This document shows positions 22,839-32,241 of a DNA stretch of 64,000 bases, piece after piece. Where the stretch lies: the NCBI GenBank assembly GCA_000733355.1, contig JNVV01000004.1, positions 786,181 through 850,180 of the forward strand. The letters run 5' to 3'. This stretch comes from Falciphora oryzae (lineage: Eukaryota > Ascomycota > Sordariomycetes > Magnaporthales > Magnaporthaceae). Made by a program: the position numbers and the translations under genes. The first letter of the stretch is position 1. Each line of letters opens with the position of its first letter. The notes beneath the pieces were generated by a model. It did not search any database. It was not told where the DNA came from and worked only from the letters and a program-made list of their open reading frames with translations.

Positions 22839-23702
22839 TTACCAACATCGCAGGGTCCTCCAGAACCCCTTGCCGCCCCTTCCTAACCTGTCGGAACTGA
22901 TGTTCGGCCCCCTATTGCCGGGCCCGCGCCCGTCCGCCCCGCCGCCGCCGGGCTTCTCTGACCCGGACCCGTCCCCGTCGCGGGGCAGGGGGCTGAGGGG
23001 CTTGGTCATACCGCGCTTGTCCATGCCGCCGTCCTGGTCGAGCACGCCCATCTCGGCGAGGCGGCGGGCCTCGACGACGCGGCGCACGATGAGCGCAAAC
23101 GTCTCCTCGATGTTGACCTCGAGCCGCGCCGACGTCTCCATGAAGCCGCAGCCGTTGCGGCGCGCCCACTCGAGCCCCTGCGCCGCGGGGACCCGCCTGC
23201 TCTCCTGCAGGTCGCACTTGTTTCCCGCCACGATCTTGACCGGCGGCACCGTCTTTGCGCCGGACCCTGCGCCCGGGGAGAAGGCGGCCGAGTCGTGGGG
23301 GCTGACTCCCGCGCGGGCCGCGCGGGCGGCGTTGTCGAGGCGGTTCTCGGCCTCCATGTCGATGAGGTCGTTGAAGTGCCCCAGGGCGTCGAGCGAGTCG
23401 CGCGACGTGATGTCGTAGACCATGAGGAAGGCGTCGGAGCTCAGGTTGGACGACGCCCACATGCCGCGGTACTCCTCCTGCCCCGCCGTGTCGGTCAGGG
23501 CCAGGTGGTAGACGGCGCCGTCGACGCGGCGCGTCACGCTGTAGCTGTCCTCGATGGTCGGGTCGTACTCGGACGTCCACTGCGACCGCACCAGCCGCAG
23601 CGTTATGGAGCTCTTGCCGCACCCGCCGTCGCCGCAGATGGTGATGGATATCGGTATCGGCGGCTGGCTCGACGCCGACGCGGTTTCTCGTTGTCGCGCC
23701 AT
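22839..23702 (-). CDS. Ras-like small GTPase
   Basis: A single frame of 287 residues from ATG at 23702. All nucleotide-binding motifs are present: P-loop GDGGCGKS (24-31), effector loop YDPTIEDSY (about 46-54) identical to classical Ras, DTAGQEEY (71-78) with the catalytic Gln, GNKCD (160-164) and ETSA (189-192). The hydrophobic switch and helix order are normal. Two oddities: a polar insertion of about 35 residues (119-155) precedes the NKCD strand, and the C-terminus is long, Gly/Pro-rich and ends RCW, so Cys is second from the end and there is no CaaX box. The final TGG codon overlaps a possible GTAAAG donor, so a terminal exon may be missing. Plausibly a membrane-linked signalling switch, but not assignable to RAS1, RAS2 or RSR1 by eye. 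Confidence 0.88.
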   Translation of the reverse strand: MARQRETASASSQPPIPISITICGDGGCGKSSITLRLVRSQWTSEYDPTIEDSYSVTRRVDGAVYHLALTDTAGQEEYRGMWASSNLSSDAFLMVYDITSRDSLDALGHFNDLIDMEAENRLDNAARAARAGVSPHDSAAFSPGAGSGAKTVPPVKIVAGNKCDLQESRRVPAAQGLEWARRNGCGFMETSARLEVNIEETFALIVRRVVEARRLAEMGVLDQDGGMDKRGMTKPLSPLPRDGDGSGSEKPGGGGADGRGPGNRGPNISSDRLGRGGKGFWRTLRCW

Positions 23703-24632
23703 CTTGGGTCTTTTTGTCTTGTGGTATCCTCCCCGCGCCTGCGTGTGACGTGGCGGACGACTCTTGTTCCTGCCGATCAGGCCCAGTGGACTTGTCGGAC
23801 TGCGCTTGTAACCTCTCGCCTGGTATGGAATGCGCCCGCTCCCCAGTCGGGTTCGATGCGATTCGCAATTCCAATTCGCGCCGCGGGGTCGCGTGTGCCG
23901 TGGGTCGCAGATGCGCCAACGAGGGAAACGGACTGCCGCGAAGTCGCTAGGGCGGTTGGGCCGGCGTGGCCTCGTTGAGTCGAGGAGGGGATGATGGAGG
24001 GAGGGAGAGAGGGCAGGGCGGGCGCGAATCGCTGAAGGAATGAACGGGGTGGCTTGGGATCTTCTAGAACGCACTAAAAGGCGCAAGCGAGCGAGCCGTC
24101 TCAACTGTCTGGGCGCGCGCAAACGCTCTCGAAGGTTGCCCGTTATTTTTGCTGCACGAGGAAAAGGAAGAGAAAAAAAATAACGAAGTCGAAGCGAAAT
24201 GTATGTAACTTTGGTTTGGTTTGCGCCGCTGCGGGCTAAACGAGCCGACAACCAAAAAAGATGGTGGAGCGCCTTTCCACAGCGGTTTTATTGGAGTCGT
24301 CTTATTTCGCCAGGCAATTTCGTCGAGCCGCTCTCGGGCGCTCACAGACCGAGAGCTCTGAGCGTGCGCGTGGGGGCCTCAGAGGCTGGAAGGGCTGTGC
24401 CTGATGGCACCTGCAGGCGGGCAAGTGTGGGGCCGAACTTGGAACTGCTGGACTTCGGGTCGGAAATGAAGCAGGCCGAGGGGATGAGTGAGACAGGGAT
24501 GGAGATTGAATCACCCCAACGTCACAAAAAAAAGGAAGGAAGGCGAGTTGCGGAAAAGAAAATGAGCGTCAACAGAACAGCGCCGAGCCGCGGTGAGAGG
24601 GGCAGGTCCAGTCGCAATGGCGCGAATGGCGG

Positions 24633-24668
<36 letters not shown>

Positions 24669-25494
24669 CCTTGTTTACCATTTGTGATAAACGACAGACG
24701 AAAGAGGCTGGCGGCGGTCGAGGCCGATGGCAGGATAGCTGTGGCGTCTTTTCCCGCTTGGGGTGGGCCCTTGGACAAGATACCCTCAACTATTCCCAAG
24801 CATCGGAAAGAGGACCAGGCCGCCTGCACGGCTCGCCTCGCGGCTCTTTTTCCGCCCGCACAGATCCGCCATCCCGCTCCATCTTCGCCTCGCTTGGCCG
24901 TCATCGACCCCGCCGTAGCGAATCCTCACTCCTTTCCCCAGCCCTGCATTTATTGGCGCCTGTCTGGTCCTGCCAGGGCGGGTCCTGCTAGCAAGGCTCA
25001 GCTGCAAGGACAACGCTGTTTATTACGTCTGTCTATGCACAAGGTTGGAGACGCGGGCAGAGTGATAGACCGACAGAGTTGGATGCAAGTGGGTGTGCTA
25101 ATTTCTGGTGCGAGATGGACTCGCCTGGCAGGGGTGCATCACGTAGCATTGGGGGAAAAGGGGAAGTGAGGTGGGCAAAAAAGCTCCCCACGCTCAGCGC
25201 AACGCTGAATTCTGCAAGCCATCGGCGCCATCCCGACGACGAGCGCTGCGCCCGCCTCACATGCATCATCCATCCCAGCAGCGCTTCTGCAGGACAATGA
25301 GAGGCGGTGGCTGGACAGGGGCCCTGGTGGAGCTGATCGCCCGGCGCTGCGTGCTTGGCAGGGACCCCCACAACTCCAATGAAACTGAAGAAATGCCCGA
25401 AACGCTGTGCATGATTTCCCACTAAACCGACGACATCGATCGCGTAAAGGCAACCTCTCCGTCCAATTCGTTGCCCGTCCGAACTCTGCGCCCG
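23703..25494. other. Intergenic with long homopolymer, no gene seen
   Basis: Upstream of the Ras-like gene and downstream of the RING gene. The minus strand is open for about 180 codons above the GTPase ATG, but these codons are Arg/Pro-rich without domain content and are probably leader sequence. Confidence 0.45.
24635..24668. repeat. Poly(T) run, 34 bases
   Basis: Uninterrupted T on the + strand (A on the minus strand), about 930 bases upstream of the Ras-like start. Its length could vary between isolates or be mis-sequenced. It could also be the tail of an old retroposed copy, but no flanking gene copy was seen. Confidence 0.9.
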
Positions 25495-26403
25495 TCAGCT
25501 GCTCCGCGGATGCAGCTCGTCCAGCTCGATCTCTTCTGCCGCGCCGCTCTGCTGCTCCTGGGCGTCACGGGAAGAAGAAGCTTGGGCATCATTGGAAGAA
25601 GAAGCGCTACTGACACTGACAGACGCGTCCGAAGGGTGCCGTGACTGCAGCTGTCGTTCTGGGGTCGGGTGGGGCGCAGCAAGTTCCGGCAGCGACGTCG
25701 ACATCGCCGTGGCCACGGCCGTGTCTATATCTATATCCGTGTCCGCAGCCACAGGTGCCGGCGGTAGCGCTGGCAACAATGGCGGCAGCCCCCCAGGCTG
25801 CTGTGCCGGCTGACCCTCCATGTAGGCGGTGCGGCAAACGGGGCACTCGTTCTGCGGACCCTCGCACCAGGTCCACAGGCACCCCCAGTGGAACTCGTGC
25901 CCGCACGTCACCAGCCGCATCGGGTCCCGGAACTTGGGCAGCGGCGGCGGCGGCGGCGGCGTCCCGCATACACACTTCTTCACGGCTCGGAAGCCCGCCC
26001 GGATCTTGGCCCTGACCCGCCTGCACACCACGCGCATCTTGGATGGGCTCGGCGGCGGGGCGCCGGCTCCAGCCCCGTCCACGCCGAACGCGTGAGAGGG
26101 CGGTGCTGTCGTTGAGCCGATGGCTGTTGCGGGCGCTGCCAATGCTGAGTCGGCCGGGCTCTGCTGCTCCGCTGAGGTGTCGTCATCAAACAAGTCTGTG
26201 AGGCAGATGGGACTGCGCAAAAACAAACCCGTTATTATTTTTGAGCAAACGCGAAGGAACATGCCGACCCCAGGTGTTGGGTTGCATCAGGCTTACCACT
26301 TGTAGTCGTCGCTCCCAGCAGCCGACTCCGTGTCGTTGGGTCTCTCTTCCACAACCTCCATCACCTGTCGTAGCCTCCTCGCGCGCTCTTCCGGTCCTGC
26401 CAT
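25495..26403 (-). CDS. RING-H2 finger protein with split zinc motif
   Basis: Two exons: 26403-26297 and 26212-25495 (274 residues). The intron interrupts the first cysteine codon, and splicing creates DYKCPICLTDL. The zinc ligands would be C36, C39, C139, H141, H144, C147, C159 and C162 (KCPIC, TCGHEFHWGC, ECPVC), which is the RING-H2 order. RING-H2 domains recruit E2 enzymes for ubiquitin transfer. The loop between the second and third ligands is about 100 residues, far above the usual 9-39, and contains a basic stretch plus PPPPPPLP. The tail is Ser-rich and acidic. Above the chosen ATG the frame stays open over a Cys-rich and hydrophobic stretch (WCDLCGRCRIGLCLIGLGLYK), so an upstream exon giving a membrane anchor is possible. 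Confidence 0.8.
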
Positions 26404-27541
26404 CGGGGGCGAGCCGGTTCCTCGCTCGCGGACGCAGACCTTGTACAAGCCAAGGCCGATCAAACAAAGCCCGATCCTGCACCTCCCGCAGAGGTCGCAC
26501 CAGTATCCCGGTCAGCATATATTGTTGGCCCTTGTCCGCTGTCCGGGGCGGATGCGCGTCGCGTGCCCTGTCAAGCCGCCATGACGGATAAGCATGTTTT
26601 TGGAGCTCAGATGGGGAACGGACACGCCGAATATAGAGCCCAATGTGATGAATACCGCACGTCGTGACTCTGCAAGAGGATCCTGTTGTGCAAGAGGGTT
26701 CTTTTCCATTCGCCCCGTGACGCGAAGAGCGAGCGGGGGTGTTGATTAATATTATCGGCCCCTGCGCCTAAAAAACGGCCCGCATGCGATACTGGCGAAA
26801 GATGAGAGCTAAGATGAGCGAGGTAAACGACGGGCTGCCGTCTCGGTTGGCGTGCGCCGGCAGAGTGGGATGGCGATTCCTGTGTGTAATCAAAACATTC
26901 CCAGAGAAGAATCGCCGAGACCACTCCCGGCGGAAATAGAGACGCCGCCGGCGTCGGGGCATAGGAATACTGGCAGGTGCCATGCGCCGCCAGCAGCTTC
27001 CATCAGCCCACTCGCGGCTCCTCAAGATGCGCGCCCTCCGTCCAACGTTCCATGCAACCGAAGGTGCCACCAGGACCGGCAACCCCAACTGGCATGCACA
27101 GGGACAGCCGAGCCGGCAGCTGCCATGTCCACATTCGGCCGTTTTCCTAGCCGCTCACTCATCGCTGGCCCTCGCGTGGACGGGAAGGCCGGGGCGGCAT
27201 CTTGAGGGTGACGGCAGAATCCAGCCGCTGGCGCGAACCGAGGCACGGTGCCTAAATAAAAATGTGCAGTTCCGATAATGTTAGCTACCTGATTGGAACC
27301 CCCATTACCTGAATTTATCCTGTAAGTTTCCTTTCCTATTTTTGTATCCTGTATTCTTTCCTATTTCCAATACGCTTTGCTATTTCCTATAGTTATCCTT
27401 TGCTATTTCCTATATTTTTTTCTTATTTTTTATATCCTTTCCTCTTTCCTATATTTTTCCCTATTTTTTGTATCATTTCTTATTTCCTAAATTCTAAAGA
27501 TATGTAACCTAGGGGCTATCAACTACATGTCCAATATCGCA
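26404..27541. other. Intergenic, about 1.1 kb, no gene seen
   Basis: Between the RING start and the F-box gene end. Its right part is the pyrimidine-rich repeat listed next; otherwise no protein or RNA signal is supported. Confidence 0.45.
27318..27490. repeat. Degenerate pyrimidine-rich tandem repeat
   Basis: Repeated variants of CTATTTCCTATA and CTTTCCTATTT form a T/C-rich tract of about 170 bases just beyond the stop of the F-box gene, with the units strongly diverged from each other. On the minus strand the tract reads as purines. It could serve in 3' processing or be a decayed minisatellite. Confidence 0.7.
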
Positions 27542-29125
27542 TCAGGCATCGACGACCTCGACGTTATCCATTATGTCTACTTCCAACACAAGCGGCCTCT
27601 CCGCCGACAGCGAAGCCAGCCTCTCCATCGTCTCGTGCTTGGGCCTCCACCCCGACACACATTGGAAAACGAGCCTGGCCCTCTCGAGCTCCTCCGTCCT
27701 GAGCTTGGGCGCCCACTCCATCACCGTCGCCGGCAAAGGCGAGGCGCCGGGCGCCTGGTAGGAGACCAGCCAAGGGCGCTTGTCAATGTGCTCCATGCCC
27801 TCCCTGACCGGCTCCGTGTCGACCTGCATAAGCAAATCAAAGTAGACCGTCGCGCTCTCCAGCACCGGCATGCGCTCCAGTGCGCGCGACCAGGCCGTGA
27901 AGAGCGGCTGGAGCTCGTCCTCGCGCGGCTTCCGGCGATAGTGGCCCCGGACCACCGAGGAGAGAATCTCGCCAAAGTACCACCGGCCACGCGGCGTGCT
28001 GCAGCCCAGTTTGACGCTAAGGTTCTTGAGGTTGGGCCAAGAAGGGGGCGTCGCGGGGGACGGCTCGCCTTCCTGGGGCCAGAAAAGCGAGGCGTCGAAC
28101 AGCCCGCAAAGCTCGAGTGAGACTAGGTTTTGGGACCAGGTCCGCAGCGCAGCGCCTAGCGGCTCAACCTTTGGGGCCAGCCCAGCTGCCGCTGCCGCCG
28201 CTTCCGGTCCCAAGGAGCGGATGTCACTGGACGTCCCCGGGATCATCAGGTCCGGGAAGACAGGGCTGCGGAACTGCTTCATCATCTCCGGGTCCTGCTC
28301 CTCGATCGAAAGGGATACATCCTTCAACAGCGGAGAGCCTGCAGCTTCCACGAGGGCGTCGGCGAGGTCCTTCCTGTCCTGACTATGCGCGGCCAGGTCC
28401 GTTGCAGGCCACAGCTCCAGCGAGGCGCGGATCTCGAGCCTCCCCAGCGCCGGCAGCGACCTCGCCAGGTCGAGCGCCGTCCGCATGCTCAGACGGCCAA
28501 CCTCGTTGCCGACAAACAGTACCAGGCTCGAGACGCACCTCACCGTCTGCAGCCGCACCGGCGGCAGCGGGCCGCCTTCGTCGTCGCCGGCAGCGTCGGC
28601 CGGGGCCAGCCGGTTGAGACGCGACCAGACCATGAGCTTGCTTAGGCTTTTGCGCTGGCGCAGGAGCGGTATGACCTGCAGCGCAATGCTACCCCTGGCT
28701 CGGCCGTCGTCGGCGGCTTCGGCAGACGCCAGGGCGGCGAACAGCCGAGACACGCCGTCGCCAAACCTCTGGTTCGCCCTTTCCTGAGTGAGACGCTGCC
28801 TCCTGGAGTCACAGCGGTCTTCAAAGTCAACCACGAGGATCTTTATCTGCAGAAAGCGAAGGCAGGACCGCCGACGGGGGTTGGAAAGCACTGCTCGCTC
28901 CAGCATCTCGAAATCGTCGTCGTCGCCATATACGGGCGGCGTTACAAGCCTGAGTTCCTTGAATGTCTGCCTCTCAATCGCCCTCCGCCACCTGGTCGAG
29001 AGGGTGGCCAGGGCGCCGATGCGTTCGTATTTGTCCATGAAGCCATAGAGGTCCCTGCTCTCGACGAGGAAGAAGACGATCTGGTCGATCATCTCCTCCG
29101 GGATGTCGTGCATCGTGGCTGGCAT
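27542..29125 (-). CDS. F-box-like protein
   Basis: One frame of 527 residues from ATG at 29125, with a second possible ATG twelve bases on (29113). The N-terminus (IPEEMIDQIVFFLVE... IGALATLSTRWRRAIERQTFKELRL) follows the pattern of fungal F-box domains, in which a short Pro-Glu helix is followed by a Trp/Arg-rich helix. The rest is a long Leu-rich region with regularly spaced hydrophobic segments (LPALGRLEIRASLELWPATD, WPNLKNLSVKLG, MPVLESATVYFDLL), suiting a substrate-recognition solenoid. F-box proteins link targets to SKP1-CUL1 ubiquitin ligases; no target can be named. This large family is highly expanded in filamentous fungi. No intron and no visible damage. Confidence 0.75.
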   Translation of the reverse strand: MPATMHDIPEEMIDQIVFFLVESRDLYGFMDKYERIGALATLSTRWRRAIERQTFKELRLVTPPVYGDDDDFEMLERAVLSNPRRRSCLRFLQIKILVVDFEDRCDSRRQRLTQERANQRFGDGVSRLFAALASAEAADDGRARGSIALQVIPLLRQRKSLSKLMVWSRLNRLAPADAAGDDEGGPLPPVRLQTVRCVSSLVLFVGNEVGRLSMRTALDLARSLPALGRLEIRASLELWPATDLAAHSQDRKDLADALVEAAGSPLLKDVSLSIEEQDPEMMKQFRSPVFPDLMIPGTSSDIRSLGPEAAAAAAGLAPKVEPLGAALRTWSQNLVSLELCGLFDASLFWPQEGEPSPATPPSWPNLKNLSVKLGCSTPRGRWYFGEILSSVVRGHYRRKPREDELQPLFTAWSRALERMPVLESATVYFDLLMQVDTEPVREGMEHIDKRPWLVSYQAPGASPLPATVMEWAPKLRTEELERARLVFQCVSGWRPKHETMERLASLSAERPLVLEVDIMDNVEVVDA

Positions 29126-29646
29126 CGTATCGCCTGATGTTGAGCTGTCGAGGGCGTGGTGAGAGGAGCGGTGGGGTTGGTGCAGGAGTGGAAGTGTTGG
29201 TGCCTGGCAGATATTCGTCACCTAATAGATGTCCATCCGTGCACGTGACAGTAGGCTTATGGCTGTCAAACCCAGAAGCCTGTATTTAAGTCCTTGTATG
29301 GTTTGGAAACCCCTTGAAATTGTGATCCTGGGATATAAGACCAGGTAGCGTTATCGGAACTGCAGATTTTTATTTGGGCGCCGTGCCCGCTTCCACTCAC
29401 CATGGCGGGTGTTGTGGCCTGATGTTGGATAGTGCAGGATCGATTGTCAGTGGCTTGGGTCTAGAGTCCGCGCCTAGAACCCGTGCATAACTGCTCCGTA
29501 TTTAAGGGGTAGAGACTACCTCTTCAAATCTAGAGGGCCGTTTCCATCCCTCTCCTCAGGAAAGCCCTACTCAAAAGCCGTTTATAGATCCCAGGTTCAC
29601 CAACAAACTGTCTCCAACTCGGAACCAACCAACCACAGGCCGCGTC
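29126..29646. other. Intergenic, no gene seen
   Basis: About 520 bases between the F-box gene start (-) and the reductase pseudogene (+). No feature recognised. Confidence 0.5.
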
Positions 29647-30310
29647 CACGAGGGAAAGAACGCCCTGGTCGCAGGGGCGTCGAGAGGCATCGGCGCGGCC
29701 ATCGCGAGGGGCCTCGCCTCCAAGGGCGCACGTCTGCACCACCTACCTGACGGAGCAGTCGGACGGGCCGGTCGCGGCGCTGGCCGCCGAGCTGAGCGCG
29801 CCCCACTCGGTCACGGCGCTCGCCGTGGGCGCCGACGTGGGCACCAGGGTCCGCATCACCGCCAGAGCACAAGCCGGCCTGCCGCCCGTTCCTGCCCCGG
29901 GACCGGTCCGGCCGCGTCGTCAGCCTCTCGAGCGTCGGGCCAGGGTCGGCATGGCGGGGCTGACGGTCTACGGAGGCACCAAGGGCGCGCTCGAGGCCGT
30001 GACGCGCACGTGGGCGCGCGAGCTGGCGGAAAACGCCACCGTCAACGCCGTCAGCGTCGGGTCGACCGCGACGGACATGTTGGATAGGGCGCCGCGCGAG
30101 GCAAAGGTGGCCATCTTGCGCTTCCACCCCGTCGCCCCGCTGTCGCCGGGGCGCGAGTTCGACCCGGAGCAGATGCGGGCGTTTGCGGACAGGTGCGGCG
30201 GCAGGGCCGCGTACCAGGAGGAGATCGCGGGCATAATCTGCAGCCCCGGGTCGCGGTGGATGACGGGCTCACTGGTCGGGGCAAACGGCGGACTGTGGTT
30301 CAGCTCCTGA
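29647..30310 (+). pseudogene. Short-chain dehydrogenase pseudogene (3-oxoacyl-ACP-reductase-like)
   Basis: Fragments of one SDR lie in order but in different frames: GKNALVAGASRGIGAAIARGL (cofactor motif, from about 29650), a shift near 29731, VCTTYLTEQ to GADVGT, a shift near 29865, CRPFLPRDRSGRVVSLSS, a shift near 29950, then MAGLTVYGGTKGALEAVTRTWARELA through to the stop at 30310. The catalytic Tyr-x3-Lys survives (VYGGTK). The stretch with the NNAG motif, about 60 residues, is missing between 29844 and 29865, and no start codon precedes the first block. With three shifts plus a deletion it cannot encode a working enzyme. Base composition is still GC-rich like active genes, so the decay is by indels and not by RIP. 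It converges on the MFS gene. Confidence 0.82.
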
Positions 30311-30353
30311 GATTTACATAAGTAATTTCTATACGAAAGTTCCACTAGCAAGT

Positions 30354-32241
30354 CTAAATTTCTATGAGTGTATCTTCCGAGTCCTCAGTGTCGCTACCCC
30401 TATCCGCCGCCCTTCCAGCGTGCTCCGGGTCGTCGGTGCTACAACCCCCGGCGGGCCCGTCTTGTCGCACGCAGAGCAGCGCCGCCAGGGCCAAGGCGCA
30501 GAGGACGGCCACGAACCAGAACGGGATGCCCATCCAGACCCCGCCGGCGCGCACGCCGAGGCTAAATGCCCACGGCAGGCTCGGCCCGGCGACCAGCGAC
30601 CCGACCGTCTCGACCATGCCCGCGAGCGCGTACAGGCGCGCGGTCTGGTCTGGCCCCTCGGCCAGGCCCGCGAGCAGCGACCGCGACAGGCTGCCGGAGC
30701 CGACCGAGAGCGTGGCCGCCAGCTGGCCCGCGGCCAGCAGCGGGACGGCCTCGAGCCCGAAGCCAGTGAGCAGGTTGCCGAGGAACATGAGGAGCATCGA
30801 GGCGCGCGCGAGGTGGAGGTCCCTGCCGATGCCGCCTTTGGGGGATTTCAGTAGTAGGGGAAGCAGGGCCAGGACCAGGACGGTGAGCAGGCCCCGCGCG
30901 GAGAAGAAGTAGCCCAGCTGCGCCAGCTTCCAGCCGAATTTCTTGCTGAGCGTCTGTCCCAGCGTGGCCCCCTGGACCGTCGACACGGGCTGCGACACGA
31001 AGAAGGACGGCATGACGCAGAGGAGGGACGCTCTGCGCAGCATGGGGACTGAGGAACGTAGACCGGCAAGGGAGTCGGAAAGCTGCGCGCGCAGTGCCTT
31101 CCAGAAGCCGTAATTTTTGCCGCCGTCGCTCGGAGTACCCGGTTCAATAATGCTCGTAGCTGCAGCCTGGCTAACAGGCTTCGTTTCCGGCAGGACCATG
31201 GTGGCAAGCAGAACGGGGATCGTGGTCACGCCGGCTATGCGGACAAGCACCCACGGGGAGGAGGCCGACTCCAACATGTAAGCAGCCAATGCAGGTCCGA
31301 TCACCACACCGCTGATGGCGCCTATAGACGTCCACATAAACGCCGAAGCTCTACCGGCGATTCCCACAGTTAGCACTATCAAGCTATGCAACTGCAGCAC
31401 GCTGGGGAGAGACCTACTTGTCCGTCGCCACGTCGGCGATGATGGCGTGGATCACTGTCACGGCAGTGCCGGTGCCTCCGCCAAACACGGCAAACAAGGA
31501 GCCGAAGAGGGTGAACTCCACAGACATCACGTCCGGCCGGCTGATGACAAAGCAGCTCCAGCAGACGGACATGATGATGCTGGCAAACGAGGCCCACAGG
31601 ATTGGCTTGCGTCCAAAGCTGGTGACGGCACAGAGCCAGCTCATCAGCAAACCGCCGGGCAAAATAAAATGCAGAACGGAAAGAGAAAGATAAGACAAAC
31701 CGGTCCGCAAGCAAGCCCCACGGAAACGAAACAACCAGCTCTATCAGGGCATGTTAGCATCCAACTTTAGCGAAAAGGAACACCTCGGGAATCACCCACC
31801 AGTTATCGCATTGATGACGCTAGCGCTGCCTCCAAGCCAAGCCAGGCGCATTTGCACCTCATCAACCTTGCACTGCTCCTCCTCAACAGGCTCTGACGTC
31901 CCATAGTGCCTGCGGCAGAGGTCGTCCTCGACCAGGCGCGCCAGGGGGATGATCAGGACCATGGCGCTGAGCGTCATGACGAAGAGCATGAGCGCGACCG
32001 TGGCCACGACCGCGCGCGGCGACTGGACCTGGTACCAACGCCGCCGCTGTTGCGCCGCGCCGTGTGGCCATCCCTTTTTGGCACCTGGGAATTCTCTGTC
32101 GCCGTCCTCCGCATCCGAGACGCCGGCGACTGTGTCGTCCACTTCGATTTCCAGCAGGGGCGCGGTGTCTTCGGTGGAAACACGGTCCTCTGGCGGCCCG
32201 TCGTAGTAGCGGAATCTGTTGCTGTCCCTGGGGTCGGCCAT
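30354..32241 (-). CDS. Major facilitator superfamily transporter
   Basis: Four exons, 32241-31800, 31740-31701, 31618-31418 and 31350-30354, give 559 residues. Splicing of intron 2 rebuilds the hallmark loop between helices 2 and 3 as GLLADRFGRKPILW (motif A, GxLaDrxGrkp). About twelve hydrophobic helices are visible, with a polar central loop (about residues 310-350) separating the two halves. The N-terminal 70 residues are cytosolic and acidic (TAPLLEIEVDD), and the tail is acidic too. Family members move sugars, drugs or metabolites by proton coupling across the plasma or vacuolar membrane; the substrate is not deducible. The very small second exon (40 bases) is supported by the motif it completes. 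The neighbouring broken reductase could once have belonged to a metabolic gene pair, but only the position suggests this. Confidence 0.88.
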
